A stretch of 64,000 nucleotides of DNA from Parapedobacter composti (GCF_900112315.1 NZ_FOLL01000004.1:1-64000); one strand, 5' to 3'; shown: positions 8,829 through 18,644, counted from the stretch's first letter. Notes: generated from the letters alone by a model not told the origin. Program-made: numbers and translations.

Positions 8829-9534
8829 TGTTGACGTAGCCAAAGAGTTCGGCATTCCGGCAGCTATAATTCTAAAAAACATCGCTTTTTGGATTGAGAA
8901 GAACGTTGCTAACGGGAAGAATCAATTTGACGGCCGCACATGGACTTACAATAGCTACAAAGCATGGCATGCACTATTCCCGTATTTATCGCAAAAGCAA
9001 TTACGAACCACGCTAAATAAGCTTGTCGAAAAAGGTGTCTTACTGAAAGGCAATTTCAATCAAAGTACTTACGATAGAACTAATTGGTATGCCTTTGCCG
9101 ATGAAAACCTATGGATGCAGACCCATTGCCCAAATGGGCAAATGGAGCGGACCAAGGGGGCAAATCAAACTGCCCAAGAGGGCGAACCTATACCAGATAG
9201 TAAACAGTTAATAAACTCAGATGGTATTGATGCCACGAAACCTGCGGTTTCTTTGGCCGATCGACAAAAAGCTTTTGGTAGGTCGTTGGAACCTTATGTG
9301 TCCAAGTACGGTGCAAAAATGATACGTGACTTTTACGAATACTGGACAGAACCCAACAAGCCTCAAACCAAATTCCGCCAAGAGCTTGAAAAGACGTGGG
9401 ATACTGCACGCCGCTTAAGAACTTGGTCCGACAACGATAGCAGAAGATTGCCAAAAAGCCAGTTTCCGAAGAATGCAACGGATGGCAGGAACCTTACCAA
9501 CATGTTTAACGACGCAATAGCATCAGGATACTAA
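8806..9534 (+). CDS. Phage replication initiator-like protein (N-terminal winged helix)
   Basis: The 242-residue protein starts with a domain found at the N-terminus of phage replisome organisers: FNVDVAKEFGIPAAIILKNI, then WTYNSYKAWHALFPYLSQKQ and LRTTLNKLVEKGVLLKG. A linker rich in Gln, Thr and Pro follows, and the C-terminal half (FYEYWTEPNKPQTKFRQELE) resembles the tail of DnaD/O-like proteins that contact the helicase loader or helicase. It is immediately followed by an ATPase of the DnaB/RepA class, which fits a role in opening the element's origin and recruiting the helicase. The strong ribosome-binding site fixes the start. Confidence 0.75.
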   Translation: MGKEHSFNVDVAKEFGIPAAIILKNIAFWIEKNVANGKNQFDGRTWTYNSYKAWHALFPYLSQKQLRTTLNKLVEKGVLLKGNFNQSTYDRTNWYAFADENLWMQTHCPNGQMERTKGANQTAQEGEPIPDSKQLINSDGIDATKPAVSLADRQKAFGRSLEPYVSKYGAKMIRDFYEYWTEPNKPQTKFRQELEKTWDTARRLRTWSDNDSRRLPKSQFPKNATDGRNLTNMFNDAIASGY

Positions 9535-9535
9535 A

Positions 9536-10534
9536 ATGAAGGTTATACGCATATCTGATTACGTTGACTCGGTGATGGATCATCATAAGACCGGCACGCA
9601 ACACGGAGCAAAGACCGGTTTTAAGTGCCTCGATGAGCTTATAAGCTTCAAACTTGGCTACAGCACCTACATCCTTGGTTTCGCAGCTGCCGGTAAGACC
9701 GAATTGCATTTTGAGCTGTTGATGAACCTATCTGCTAAATACGGGTGGAAACATGGGCTTCTTAGTGCTGAGGTAGGCGAGACCAAAGACGTGATAGCTG
9801 AACTTATCAAGAAGTATGTGCGCAAACCTTTCTTTGAAAGTGACCCTTACCATGCATCGGAAAAAGAAATATACCAGGCAATTAATTACCTCGACGAACA
9901 TTTCTTCATTGCCCCAAGTGAAAAAGACTGGAACGTACAATCGATATACGAATATTTTAAGGCGATTGAGAAAGAAAACGACATTAAACTACAAACAACC
10001 AGCATAGACCCTTGGAATGATCTCGATGAGAATTTAGTTGATTTCGGGGGGCGTGAGGACAAATACCTTACCCATGCGCTTAAACATAGCCGGCAGGTTG
10101 CCGCTGCAAATAATTGGCACAACTTCATCATCACCCATGCAGCGAACATGCCGCCATTGGTCATGAAGTCTGTAACCGGCGGGGAAATCTATAATACGGC
10201 GGTGCCCACACTGCAAAGTTTTGCCGGCGGACAGGTTTGGGGGCGCAGGGCCATGAACGTACTTGGCTTATGGAGACCGAAGCGCGGCACGATAGATCCG
10301 CAAAGCGGGATGCCATTTGCAGACAACGAGGTCAGGCTTCTTGTATTGAAATCAAAACCGAAAGGCAGCGGAAAGGAAGGCAGTTGCAGCATCTATTGGG
10401 ATTGGAAATCGAACAGGTATTATGAGAAGATTGGCGGCATGGATTTCTATGCGTTTGGTCACGAAGACAACAAAAGTTATTTGCAACCATCAATTGATTT
10501 TTATGATGCAGAGAAGGAAGAACCGGTATTCTGA
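9536..10534 (+). CDS. DnaB/RepA-like replicative helicase ATPase
   Basis: The 332-residue protein has a RecA-type fold with a Walker A motif GFAAAGKTE (residues 48-56) and a probable Walker B with Asp158 in TTSIDPW. Positions such as LLSAEVGETKDVIAEL and FIITHAANMPP match the C-terminal helicase domain of DnaB and of RepA-like ATPases, but the N-terminal primase-binding domain of DnaB is missing. It most likely unwinds the origin or loads host DnaB during replication of the element. It begins one base after the initiator-like gene. Confidence 0.8.
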   Translation: MKVIRISDYVDSVMDHHKTGTQHGAKTGFKCLDELISFKLGYSTYILGFAAAGKTELHFELLMNLSAKYGWKHGLLSAEVGETKDVIAELIKKYVRKPFFESDPYHASEKEIYQAINYLDEHFFIAPSEKDWNVQSIYEYFKAIEKENDIKLQTTSIDPWNDLDENLVDFGGREDKYLTHALKHSRQVAAANNWHNFIITHAANMPPLVMKSVTGGEIYNTAVPTLQSFAGGQVWGRRAMNVLGLWRPKRGTIDPQSGMPFADNEVRLLVLKSKPKGSGKEGSCSIYWDWKSNRYYEKIGGMDFYAFGHEDNKSYLQPSIDFYDAEKEEPVF

Positions 10535-10892
10535 CGGGCAAAGTCAATCCGAATACTATGAGGCGCTGGCAATGTCGCTTCAATTCGAAATGGAGCAACG
10601 TAATGCGCTGTCCAGGCTGATAATGGACGCAAGGGTGGTATTGGTCGGCTTGATGGTAGAACTACGGTCACACGAAGCGAAACACGGCAAATCGACCAAG
10701 TCTATGGAGCGGATGAAGCAGTACGATACGATGATGGCCGCCCTTGATGAATCGGCAAGACTCGACAACGATAACTATACCCTGAATTGCACGGTAAACA
10801 TGATGAAAGGGGAGATACAGAAATGGAAGCAAAAATACCAGGAAGCGGAACAGCAACTGGAAGCAACACGCAAGGCATGGGAAGCGGCGTAG
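10506..10892 (+). CDS. Small coiled-coil protein of the replication module
   Basis: The product, about 129 residues from the ATG at 10506 (10503 is also possible), overlaps the end of the ATPase gene. The C-terminal half is a long charged helix (MKGEIQKWKQKYQEAEQQLE) likely to form a coiled coil. No catalytic motif or known family was recognised. The longer reading from 10422 would run inside the ATPase and is not favoured. Confidence 0.6.
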   Translation: MQRRKNRYSDGQSQSEYYEALAMSLQFEMEQRNALSRLIMDARVVLVGLMVELRSHEAKHGKSTKSMERMKQYDTMMAALDESARLDNDNYTLNCTVNMMKGEIQKWKQKYQEAEQQLEATRKAWEAA

Positions 10893-11182
10893 ACCCATGG
10901 GCCAAGGCACTATCGATATTGAAAAAATTGAAGCCGGGCCAGTGGCTGAAAGTCCGGGATGTCGCTAAGCACAATCCTGAATTTTTTAAGGAGATAGTGA
11001 AACAGTTGATTCGGGCGGGATGGAGTGAGTACGAGTTCAATGGAGAGTATACAGAAATACGAAGGCTTGATTTGCCGGATTACGCCAGGGCATATTACCG
11101 AGTAGAAGGGGATACTAACGATGTTATAAATAAAGCACGTTTTGAAAACAACAAAAAAGTACAAAATGGCGAGAGGGCTTAA
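10823..11182 (+). CDS. Hypothetical protein of the replication module
   Basis: Reading from the ATG at 10823 gives 119 residues; a later ATG at 10877 (start MGSGVDPWAKAL) would give 101. The first start has a purine-rich stretch, GGGGAGA, 16 bases to 10 bases before it. The central part, LKPGQWLKVRDVAKHNPEFF, looks like a small helical DNA-binding or adaptor domain, but I cannot name a family. It overlaps the coiled-coil gene, as is common in dense phage modules. Confidence 0.55.
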   Translation: MEAKIPGSGTATGSNTQGMGSGVDPWAKALSILKKLKPGQWLKVRDVAKHNPEFFKEIVKQLIRAGWSEYEFNGEYTEIRRLDLPDYARAYYRVEGDTNDVINKARFENNKKVQNGERA

Positions 11183-11234
11183 AAAGGGAATGACAAAAAC
11201 CTGATAAAACTTGACAAAAGTTAACATTTGAGCG

Positions 11235-11330
11235 ATGACAGACAGGCAAAAAAATTCATCCGTACTGGATGAAAGGCATCAAAGAGGGTTTATTTCAGCG
11301 ATGAGAAAGATGACATGGCAAACGCTATAA
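11235..11330 (+). CDS. Possible very short gene (31 codons)
   Basis: An ATG at 11235 opens a 31-codon frame ending at 11330, with a basic, hydrophilic product. It contains a perfect 7-bp hairpin (TTCATCC / GGATGAA, 11255-11273). Nothing else supports translation; the interval 11183-11399 may simply be a leader for the tail genes. Confidence 0.2.
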   Translation: MTDRQKNSSVLDERHQRGFISAMRKMTWQTL

Positions 11331-11399
11331 AATTTGGCCGTAGTTTAAACCACTGAAAAATTATCAATTAAATTGGCAAGATAACAACAACGATAAATC

Positions 11400-11633
11400 A
11401 TGGAACACTTAGAAAGGACAATTGACATAGAATCAAAGGCAACTAAGACGAATTTCATTGAAAGAAATAACGAAGAGATAGTAACCGCTTTCGAAGCATT
11501 GAATATGGGAGGAAAAATTCGTTTCCTAAGCGATCTCCTGGAGAGCGAAGCAAAAATCCTAAACATCGACCGTGATGGATCCGGAAACGTCAGATTTGTG
11601 GTGAATAATGACAATTACATAAAATTGAAATAG
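11400..11633 (+). CDS. Small acidic hypothetical protein
   Basis: The 77-residue product has a helical N-terminal half (IERNNEEIVTAFEALNMGGK) and a short beta-rich end (GSGNVRFVVNNDNYIKLK). It stands two bases before the 792-aa tail protein gene, so the two are probably cotranscribed. No family was recognised. Confidence 0.6.
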   Translation: MEHLERTIDIESKATKTNFIERNNEEIVTAFEALNMGGKIRFLSDLLESEAKILNIDRDGSGNVRFVVNNDNYIKLK

Positions 11634-11635
11634 AA

Positions 11636-14014
11636 ATGGCAGTGAAATACACCATACCGATGCGCGATGATTTCGACCTGTTATGGCGGGCTGACATCGA
11701 TATGCCCGGCTATTCCGGCGATACCATACAGTTAACGGGCGTTGGCCGTACCGCCATGGTTGCGGAATGGAATGGGGATGTTGACGAACCATACACACCG
11801 ATAATCAGCTCCAAGGTTACGCTGCAATTCTACAACGAGGGAAACGTTGACATCGTGGAGTTGCAGAATTTGCAGGACATGGAGGCACGGGTACACGTGT
11901 ACCGAGACAACGTGCTTTGGTGGACGGGCTACGTCGTGCCTGACGGCATACAGCGCAATTTCAGGGCTACCCCATACCCTGTCCAATTGGTGGCCACGGA
12001 CGGGCTGGCATTGCTCAAGGACATCCCTTTCAATCTGCCGAATAACTGGCCCATGCCGGTAGGTGTATCAAACCGTTGCCCCATCAGCTTCATCCGGTAC
12101 GTTCTTTACGGGGCAAACCACCTTAACCAGCGCCTTCCGTTGAGGTGGGCGTCGGAAGTAAAGTCGGTTAGGTACAATGACGACTTTCTGTTTGGCACGA
12201 TGGAGTGGGGCGCACTCGGAGAGGCATGGAATAATCCGACCCTTGTTGAAGGCGGCCTTGATTCGTCAAGGAGCTGCATGTACATCCTCGAAAACATGGT
12301 TAAGTCCATCGGTGCAAGGTTTTTCCAGTTCGGCGGCAAATGGCACCTTGCCCGGATAAACGACATTACTGGCGGAACCTACAACTGGAAAGAACTAAGC
12401 ACCGACACGAACACAGCCCCTACCCTATCCGAAGGCACGGAAGACCTTACTGCGGGGCTGAATGCCGTCTATTACCCATTCATAAGCGAAGACCATGTAA
12501 TAACGAATAAGCCCGCGCTTACCGACGTGGTGGCTACGTATGAACACTACCAAGCCGAAAACATAATTCCGAACGGTGGATTCGACATGGTAGATACATA
12601 CTACCAGATACCGTTCTATTGGGGTTTTTCCGATAACCCCGAATCGGCCGCATCTTTTGAAGCATACGATTCATTAATACCCGACAATTTTGGCAATTCC
12701 GTACAGCTATCATATCCGGTCACAGGAACCGTTGATAACCGTGCGATATTCACATTGATAGGCGGACTTCCGTTGGACGCAAATCTACTGTTCAAGCGGA
12801 TGACGTTCGGATTCACGTTCATGCCACTCAATGGATTCCCTTATCAGCCATACAACCCGTCAGACCCAGACGACCCAAATGCCAATGTGATTAACTGGGA
12901 TTCACACCCTCTAAGGGTAAGGATGTATTATAAAGCAAAAGACCAACAGGGGGTAGTACGTATACTTTACCTCAATGAGTATGGTTATTGGCAATGGGAG
13001 CCGGATGAAGGTTATCTGGTTCAGGATTCGTATAATGTAACTACAGGCGGCGGTGTAAGAACTCACAAAATATCTTACTCTGGATACCCAAAACAAGGAG
13101 ACGTTATCAGGGTATTCGTAGACAACAGCGCCAACATTCTCCCTGATTTCCTATACGAACATTCAGTTACCGGTACCGAGCAGGGAGACATTGACACCAT
13201 GTTGTCCAATTTTCAGGCATACTTGGTGTCTCAGGGTTTGGTTTCAGCCACGTATTCAACGACCGGCCCTTTCAGCGGATATATCCAGTTTACTATAAAC
13301 GACAGTTTTACCGCAACAGTACATCCTTCGGTAACATCAGGGGCAAGCACCATCCTTCCCGGTAACTGGATACCTATATCCGTAAACCAAATGAAGATAG
13401 GCGACATCGCTTCCATAGTATTCCAGGGAAAGGGCGGTAACAGCGAAATACTGATGCCAGACCCCGGATTGCTGGACGGCCACCAATCAGTGGATACAGG
13501 TGTGCTACATATTGAATTTGCATTGCTTGAAGGCCAGCGGTACGTATTGGATGATGTATGGATACGTGTAGAGGAAAACAACGATGTATACCAGTCGCTA
13601 AATCCAGGAGCAACCCGCAAAAGCAACAGGCAGAATGTTAGTATTGGTATAAGCACGTCTTTCAGCGGCTTCTTCCTGTCCAACTACATGACCTCCTACA
13701 ACAAAAGCAATGAGGAATTTTTGGTTACGGACGGGAAGCACCAAAGCAGCCTCACGGGGCTATTGGCTAACGCCATGATGCGATTCCGATACAAGCCTTC
13801 GCAGATTTTCAACGGAACAATCTACACCAACGGACGTGACTGGAAATTCCATCACATGTACATGATTTCGGCATTGGGCAACAATCTATTCCTGCCAATG
13901 CAATCAAAATACAACATCGAGACATGCCAGGTAACATTGGCCGTCATCGAAGCAAGGGATGATGAAAACACATTTGACGAAAAGCACTACGCCAGCAACG
14001 ATGTGATACTATAA
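11636..14014 (+). CDS. Probable phage tail-tip / baseplate-like protein
   Basis: This 792-residue protein has no signal peptide and is rich in beta strands, aromatic residues, Asn and Gly, as is usual for phage tail-tip and fibre proteins. The N-terminal 130 residues (KVTLQFYNEGNVDIVELQNL and WWTGYVVPDGIQRNFRATPY) resemble the start of tail-tip or hub proteins seen beside tape measure genes in Bacteroidota phages. The middle holds carbohydrate-binding-like jelly-roll features (NIIPNGGFDMVDTYYQIPFY). It lies two genes before the tape measure gene, the reverse of the common order. The name rests on composition and context and remains an inference. Confidence 0.55.
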   Translation: MAVKYTIPMRDDFDLLWRADIDMPGYSGDTIQLTGVGRTAMVAEWNGDVDEPYTPIISSKVTLQFYNEGNVDIVELQNLQDMEARVHVYRDNVLWWTGYVVPDGIQRNFRATPYPVQLVATDGLALLKDIPFNLPNNWPMPVGVSNRCPISFIRYVLYGANHLNQRLPLRWASEVKSVRYNDDFLFGTMEWGALGEAWNNPTLVEGGLDSSRSCMYILENMVKSIGARFFQFGGKWHLARINDITGGTYNWKELSTDTNTAPTLSEGTEDLTAGLNAVYYPFISEDHVITNKPALTDVVATYEHYQAENIIPNGGFDMVDTYYQIPFYWGFSDNPESAASFEAYDSLIPDNFGNSVQLSYPVTGTVDNRAIFTLIGGLPLDANLLFKRMTFGFTFMPLNGFPYQPYNPSDPDDPNANVINWDSHPLRVRMYYKAKDQQGVVRILYLNEYGYWQWEPDEGYLVQDSYNVTTGGGVRTHKISYSGYPKQGDVIRVFVDNSANILPDFLYEHSVTGTEQGDIDTMLSNFQAYLVSQGLVSATYSTTGPFSGYIQFTINDSFTATVHPSVTSGASTILPGNWIPISVNQMKIGDIASIVFQGKGGNSEILMPDPGLLDGHQSVDTGVLHIEFALLEGQRYVLDDVWIRVEENNDVYQSLNPGATRKSNRQNVSIGISTSFSGFFLSNYMTSYNKSNEEFLVTDGKHQSSLTGLLANAMMRFRYKPSQIFNGTIYTNGRDWKFHHMYMISALGNNLFLPMQSKYNIETCQVTLAVIEARDDENTFDEKHYASNDVIL

Positions 14015-14048
14015 AATAAGTCGAACCAACAGGATATAAAAAAAAGAT

Positions 14049-14633
14049 ATGAATAACTCAAAAGCGCCCAAGCGATTAGATGCTTGGAAAACAGAACAGT
14101 ATTTTTTCACCAAAAACAGGGGTGATATTGACTACATTATAGCAACAAGACTGGCTGACAATAGCGTTTTCATCGTCGAAAATGATGTTATCAGGGGTTT
14201 CTTGGCAAGCGATGCGGGACTTGATGCTGCGCTACAAGACGAAAGGGCTTTTGGCCATTTCCCGGTGCTCCGATTATCAGAAAGTGAACTTAATGAGGAA
14301 TACAGCAGGGTTCACTTCTGCGGTAAGTACAGGCGGATAGAATTCAACTACACCGGCGTTGAGTATTTCAATGAAGCAGAAGCCACACTCAACAGGAACA
14401 ACAGCGAAACCTCATCCGCTTATCAGCTGAATTGCTTTGCAGCGCTTGTATTTGCAGGATTCAAGGGTTACGAAAAGCGCTATAACATGCCCTCCGATCT
14501 GACGGTCAAACAGGTAGTGGCTGAAATCGGTTTTGTGAACAAACCTGCGATTGAAAAAATTCAGGGCATTTTCAGAGACACGATACAAAACGATCCGGAT
14601 TTGGCTGAATGCTACGGATTTCAGTCGTTTTAA
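14049..14633 (+). CDS. Hypothetical protein, possible tail assembly chaperone
   Basis: The 194-residue, mildly acidic protein has no signal, membrane segment or known motif. In long-tailed phages the gene directly before the tape measure usually encodes the tail assembly chaperone, and this product has the right size and position. The sequence itself does not prove it. It starts 34 bases after the tail-tip gene and ends 57 bases before the tape measure gene. Confidence 0.5.
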   Translation: MNNSKAPKRLDAWKTEQYFFTKNRGDIDYIIATRLADNSVFIVENDVIRGFLASDAGLDAALQDERAFGHFPVLRLSESELNEEYSRVHFCGKYRRIEFNYTGVEYFNEAEATLNRNNSETSSAYQLNCFAALVFAGFKGYEKRYNMPSDLTVKQVVAEIGFVNKPAIEKIQGIFRDTIQNDPDLAECYGFQSF

Positions 14634-14690
14634 CTGTTTGTAGCAATTGAACAATAACCATCGCAATTATAAAAATAGGAGACAGAAAAC

Positions 14691-17600
14691 ATGGCCAGAC
14701 TAGAAGTAGGAATAGGCGCAACCAATAAGGAACTCAAATCGGTTCTTGCCGATTCGCAGACCCTTGTCCGTAATTTCTCGAATAACCTTCAAAAAATAAA
14801 CCTAAACATTGGTGTCAACGACCGTATAAGCAAGCGAATCGGGGACACCAGACAATCATTGAGGTCGCTGGCGTCGACCGCCAAAGAAGTAAGGGGGATT
14901 AAGATAGACCTTACGCTTGGAAACGCCATCAACGACCTTAAAAGCCTCAATACACAGCTTGCTCAAACAAAAAAGCTGTATGGAGATATAAGAACCGTAA
15001 TTCAATCCATAAACTCCACGGGACGGGCTACAGTTGGCGGTGCCGGAAGCAAGCAGGCGCTTGAAGCGGAAAAACTTGCGTTGGCACAGGCAAGAACCGA
15101 AGCGCAAAGGTATAAAAACGAAATAGCCCGCGTAAACACCGAGTTAGCCAATCTCCGATTGGCAAACGCCCAAGCGCGTCAATCCACGACGGCAGCGGCA
15201 GGAAGCTACCGGGAAGCCCAGCAGCGACTAACGGCGCTGGGTAGGGCAATAAGGGAACAGGCAGGGGGATTCAACGCCAATAACGCTGCCGTAAAGGCGC
15301 AAATAGCGGAATACCGTAAACTCAATGGACAGCTTAAGGAATTCGATGCGCTTATGGGCAACAGGCAGCGGAACGTCGGTAATTACCCATTAGGCGGATT
15401 GGGAGGCCAGTTAAAGGGATTGATAGGCACATACGCGTCACTGTATGCGGTGATGAGGGGGGCAGGTGCTGTCATATCCACCAACGTTAAGATTTCTGAC
15501 AGCATAGCCGATGTTCAGCGTACCGCTGAACTTAGCAAGGACGAAGTTAAGGGCTTGGTAACTGAATTAAAATCTATTCCTACAAGGACTGGCCTCAACG
15601 AACTGCTTTCAATCGCTACGATCGGGGGCCAACTCGGCATAGCCAAGGACGAACTCGGCGGCTTTGTCCAGGCGCTGGATTTCCTTGGCGTGGCTTTGGC
15701 CAACGAGATACCCGGCGGTGCGGCTGTGGTGGCCGAAAGCCTTGGTAAAATCAATGGCGTTTTCCGTGTCGCGGAAACACAGGGATTAACAGCCGGTCAG
15801 GCTATGCAGAAAACGGGTAGTGCCATACTCGCGCTGGGACAGGCCGGTTTGGCAACAGGTCAGTTCCTTGTGGATTTCACCCAGCGTGTTGGCGGTGCCG
15901 CCCGGACGACCGGGATAGCATTACCTACGATATTGGCTTATGGCGCGGTGCTGGAAGAAGCCGGGGTGAGCGCGGAAGTCGCGGGTACGGCAATATCCAA
16001 ATTGATAGGCCAGCTTGTCGCAAAAAGGCAGGACTTCCATGCGATAGCGCAAATAGCTGATTCCACACTGACACTAAAGCAATTCACTGGTCTGATAAAT
16101 ACGGATGCGGATGCCGCATTGAGAAAGTTCTTCGCCGGGCTTGCAGCCGGTGGAAAGACAACCACACAATTCTATGACATACTGAACAGTGCGGGCATCA
16201 AGACAGAGCGTTACCGGAACGCTGTACTTCTTTTGTCGCAGGATCAGGAGAAGCTCACAAAGCTGACGGCGTTAAGCACCAAGGAATACAATACCGGGGA
16301 AAAGGCCGCAGAGCAGTTCGCTATCAGAAATCTTAACCTTGCGGGCGTATTGCAACAGCTTGGAAGACGATTTACAGAAGCATTTGTAAACTCGGAAGCC
16401 CAGGGTGCCATTGCGCAGTGGCTCGGCCAAATGACCGGCCTTATCAGGGAAGGAGATGTACTTATCTCCAAACTCGGTGAAGTACGTGCCTCGTTCAGTG
16501 AACAGTCAGCGGAAATCAACAAACTGATAGACCGGTATGGAGACCTGATAATTAAAAAGAACAGAACCCACAAAGAAAGCGAGGAACTTAAATCGGTAGT
16601 CAACCAAGTTGCGCAGATATTACCATCAGCCGTGACCGAATGGGACAAATACGGCAACGCTCTATCGATTTCGATAGATAGGGTCCACAATCTTTCACGC
16701 GCCCACCAGCAGTTAGTAAAGGATATGAATATATCCACTGCTAAGCAGCTTAACGAAGATTTCAACGAAGTAATCAAACGCGCTGAAAGGTATCAACGGG
16801 CAATTAATAAAATGGCTGAATCCAATAAAAAGGGTTTTACGGATTGGCGCACAGGCACTAAGGGTACTCTCGATAATTTCCGGCAATGGCTTGCAGAAAC
16901 CAACAGTGAGGCGTTGAAGATAGCGCAGAATCTTCAATCCATCGGGGCTGAACTGACACAGGAACAACGGAACCTCTTGGCCTATTACGGTCTTGACGAA
17001 GCAGGCGAGGCCATGAGGAAATATGATGCATCCGTCAAGAATACGACAGCATCAGTCAAAGGGCTTGGAGAAGCATTACAAGGAGTGAATGGGGACGGAA
17101 GCAACACGACTGGCAAAGGCGGCGTTAAAGCATCAGAAAAAGCTATCCTGACTCTTGAAAAACTTACCCAACTAAGAGAGAATGCTCACCTGGAGACGTT
17201 GACTGGATGGGAAAAGGAACTGCAGGCGTCAAAGTACCGGTGGGACAAGGAGCTGAACGACGCGAAAGACAGTATCGAGCAGCAGATTGAACTTAGAAAA
17301 TACCAAGCGGCCGAAACGGCACGTATACTGAAAGATGTGGGTATGGAAACCTCATCAGGCAGGGTAGTGTTGAAGTCAGAACCTGCCGCATTAAAGGGGC
17401 TGACACGCCAACTGAATTTGGGGTTGGGTGAAGTGGTTCCGCAGGATTGGTCACGACAGATAGCTGAAAAGTTCAAAGAGGTCAATGCCCCCAATTTGGA
17501 CTGGTCTGAATTCTCGAATGGACTGAAAAGGGTAACCAACCAATTCACTAGGAACATGATGGGCGCAATTGAGCAAATAGGTGGTATGACAGAAAAGAAA

Positions 17601-18206
17601 GGTAAGGATGTAATTGGATTATTGGGGAATACCATTATCGACTCATTCAGCGGGATAACAATGAACGTTGTGTCAAACAAGCTACAGAAACACCTCGATG
17701 AATCATTTGACAATCTTGGGAAAGGCTTAAGTGAGAATACCGGAAAATGGCTACAGATCGGCATCCTTGGAGCCGGGTTAGTAGGACAAGGTGTATCAGG
17801 AGTTTCTTCACGCACCAATTCCGGGACTCAAGCGGTGGGTGGGCTATTGAAAGGAGCAGCAGCCGGGGCTTCTTTCGGATCCGTTGTTCCTGTGATTGGA
17901 ACAGCCGTTGGTGCCGCTGTAGGCGCAGTTATAGGTGGGATAGCGGGGTGGCTTGGTGGCGAGTCAGCAAAGAAGCAGGAAAAACTAACCGAGCAGCAGC
18001 TAGAGGAACAGCGTAAGCAAACAGCCTTGATGGAGCGGCGTAACGCCCTTTCCTACACATCACAAATCATAGGTCAGCAGACCAATCAGGGTTTGGTAAC
18101 CGGGGTTGACCGTGACGAGTTCGGAAACATTCGATTCAGGATTGAGGGACGGGATTTGGTGGCGTCATTGGCAAGGACTGACATAGGAATAGGGAGGGGC
18201 GTATAG
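14691..18206 (+). CDS. Phage tail tape measure protein
   Basis: The 1171-residue protein sets the length of a phage tail and probably takes part in DNA ejection. It starts with long coiled-coil helices (about residues 1-230), followed by the TP901-type core (about 262-440, with VISTNVKISDSIADVQRTAE and GTAISKLIGQLV). Further helices follow, and a Gly/Ala-rich hydrophobic stretch lies near residues 1053-1090, typical of tape measures. With about 0.15 nm per residue the tail would be near 175 nm. No tail tube or sheath gene accompanies it in the element. A preceding purine-rich AATAGGAGACAG acts as ribosome-binding site. Confidence 0.92.
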   Translation: MARLEVGIGATNKELKSVLADSQTLVRNFSNNLQKINLNIGVNDRISKRIGDTRQSLRSLASTAKEVRGIKIDLTLGNAINDLKSLNTQLAQTKKLYGDIRTVIQSINSTGRATVGGAGSKQALEAEKLALAQARTEAQRYKNEIARVNTELANLRLANAQARQSTTAAAGSYREAQQRLTALGRAIREQAGGFNANNAAVKAQIAEYRKLNGQLKEFDALMGNRQRNVGNYPLGGLGGQLKGLIGTYASLYAVMRGAGAVISTNVKISDSIADVQRTAELSKDEVKGLVTELKSIPTRTGLNELLSIATIGGQLGIAKDELGGFVQALDFLGVALANEIPGGAAVVAESLGKINGVFRVAETQGLTAGQAMQKTGSAILALGQAGLATGQFLVDFTQRVGGAARTTGIALPTILAYGAVLEEAGVSAEVAGTAISKLIGQLVAKRQDFHAIAQIADSTLTLKQFTGLINTDADAALRKFFAGLAAGGKTTTQFYDILNSAGIKTERYRNAVLLLSQDQEKLTKLTALSTKEYNTGEKAAEQFAIRNLNLAGVLQQLGRRFTEAFVNSEAQGAIAQWLGQMTGLIREGDVLISKLGEVRASFSEQSAEINKLIDRYGDLIIKKNRTHKESEELKSVVNQVAQILPSAVTEWDKYGNALSISIDRVHNLSRAHQQLVKDMNISTAKQLNEDFNEVIKRAERYQRAINKMAESNKKGFTDWRTGTKGTLDNFRQWLAETNSEALKIAQNLQSIGAELTQEQRNLLAYYGLDEAGEAMRKYDASVKNTTASVKGLGEALQGVNGDGSNTTGKGGVKASEKAILTLEKLTQLRENAHLETLTGWEKELQASKYRWDKELNDAKDSIEQQIELRKYQAAETARILKDVGMETSSGRVVLKSEPAALKGLTRQLNLGLGEVVPQDWSRQIAEKFKEVNAPNLDWSEFSNGLKRVTNQFTRNMMGAIEQIGGMTEKKGKDVIGLLGNTIIDSFSGITMNVVSNKLQKHLDESFDNLGKGLSENTGKWLQIGILGAGLVGQGVSGVSSRTNSGTQAVGGLLKGAAAGASFGSVVPVIGTAVGAAVGAVIGGIAGWLGGESAKKQEKLTEQQLEEQRKQTALMERRNALSYTSQIIGQQTNQGLVTGVDRDEFGNIRFRIEGRDLVASLARTDIGIGRGV

Positions 18207-18265
18207 TTGGCAACAAAATCTGTTTTTTCCTTGCGAATACCGAAAATATTCCCCATTTTTGATAT

Positions 18266-18381
18266 GCGAACTAGTCTTGGAGCAATCCAAGCAATTTATT
18301 TACTAACGATAAGCCCGGCGATCGGTTGCAAGTACCGAACTTTCTCTCTTCGAGACTAGTTCGCAGCGACCGGGCGTTTTT
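18266..18381 (+). terminator. Structured terminator or leader RNA after tape measure gene
   Basis: A perfect 12-bp inverted repeat, GCGAACTAGTCT (18266-18277) and AGACTAGTTCGC (18353-18364), encloses 75 bases. Inside, GCCCGG (18313-18318) can pair with CCGGGC (18370-18375) beyond the first stem, followed by five T residues. The stems either exclude one another or form a pseudoknot. A third hairpin, TCGGT / ACCGA (18322-18338), sits in the loop. The second stem with its T run is a plausible terminator of the tail operon. Confidence 0.6.
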
Positions 18382-18395
18382 AAATCTATTTAGAC

Positions 18396-18644
18396 ATGGA
18401 AAAATGTCATCTAACCAATGGGGCTGCGAATCCCACAACCAATCAACATCAGGGTATTGACCCTAAAATCAGCAGGCAATTGGCCGAGATGGGATTTCGA
18501 TCCTATCAAGCAGACGGAGGTTTCACCATCCACGAAAGGGACATTGGTACTATGGGTAAGATAGTAGTGTTCTATCCCAAATTCATGCAGTTGGTGATAG
18601 GCAGTGGCGGAGTACTTCATCTAACCAGCCAACAATCCCAATGA
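18396..18644 (+). CDS. Small hypothetical protein
   Basis: The 82-residue product starts 15 bases after the structured terminator region. It has a mixed fold with the hydrophobic end MGKIVVFYPKFMQLVIG. No family, signal or membrane segment was recognised. It is the first of four short genes on the same strand up to the terminator at 19911. Confidence 0.5.
   Translation: MEKCHLTNGAANPTTNQHQGIDPKISRQLAEMGFRSYQADGGFTIHERDIGTMGKIVVFYPKFMQLVIGSGGVLHLTSQQSQ

Noticed and set aside
11400-18206. Reading the tail genes as a tailocin
   Set aside because: There is no tube, sheath, baseplate set, holin or lysin, and the element has integration and replication genes that tailocins lack.
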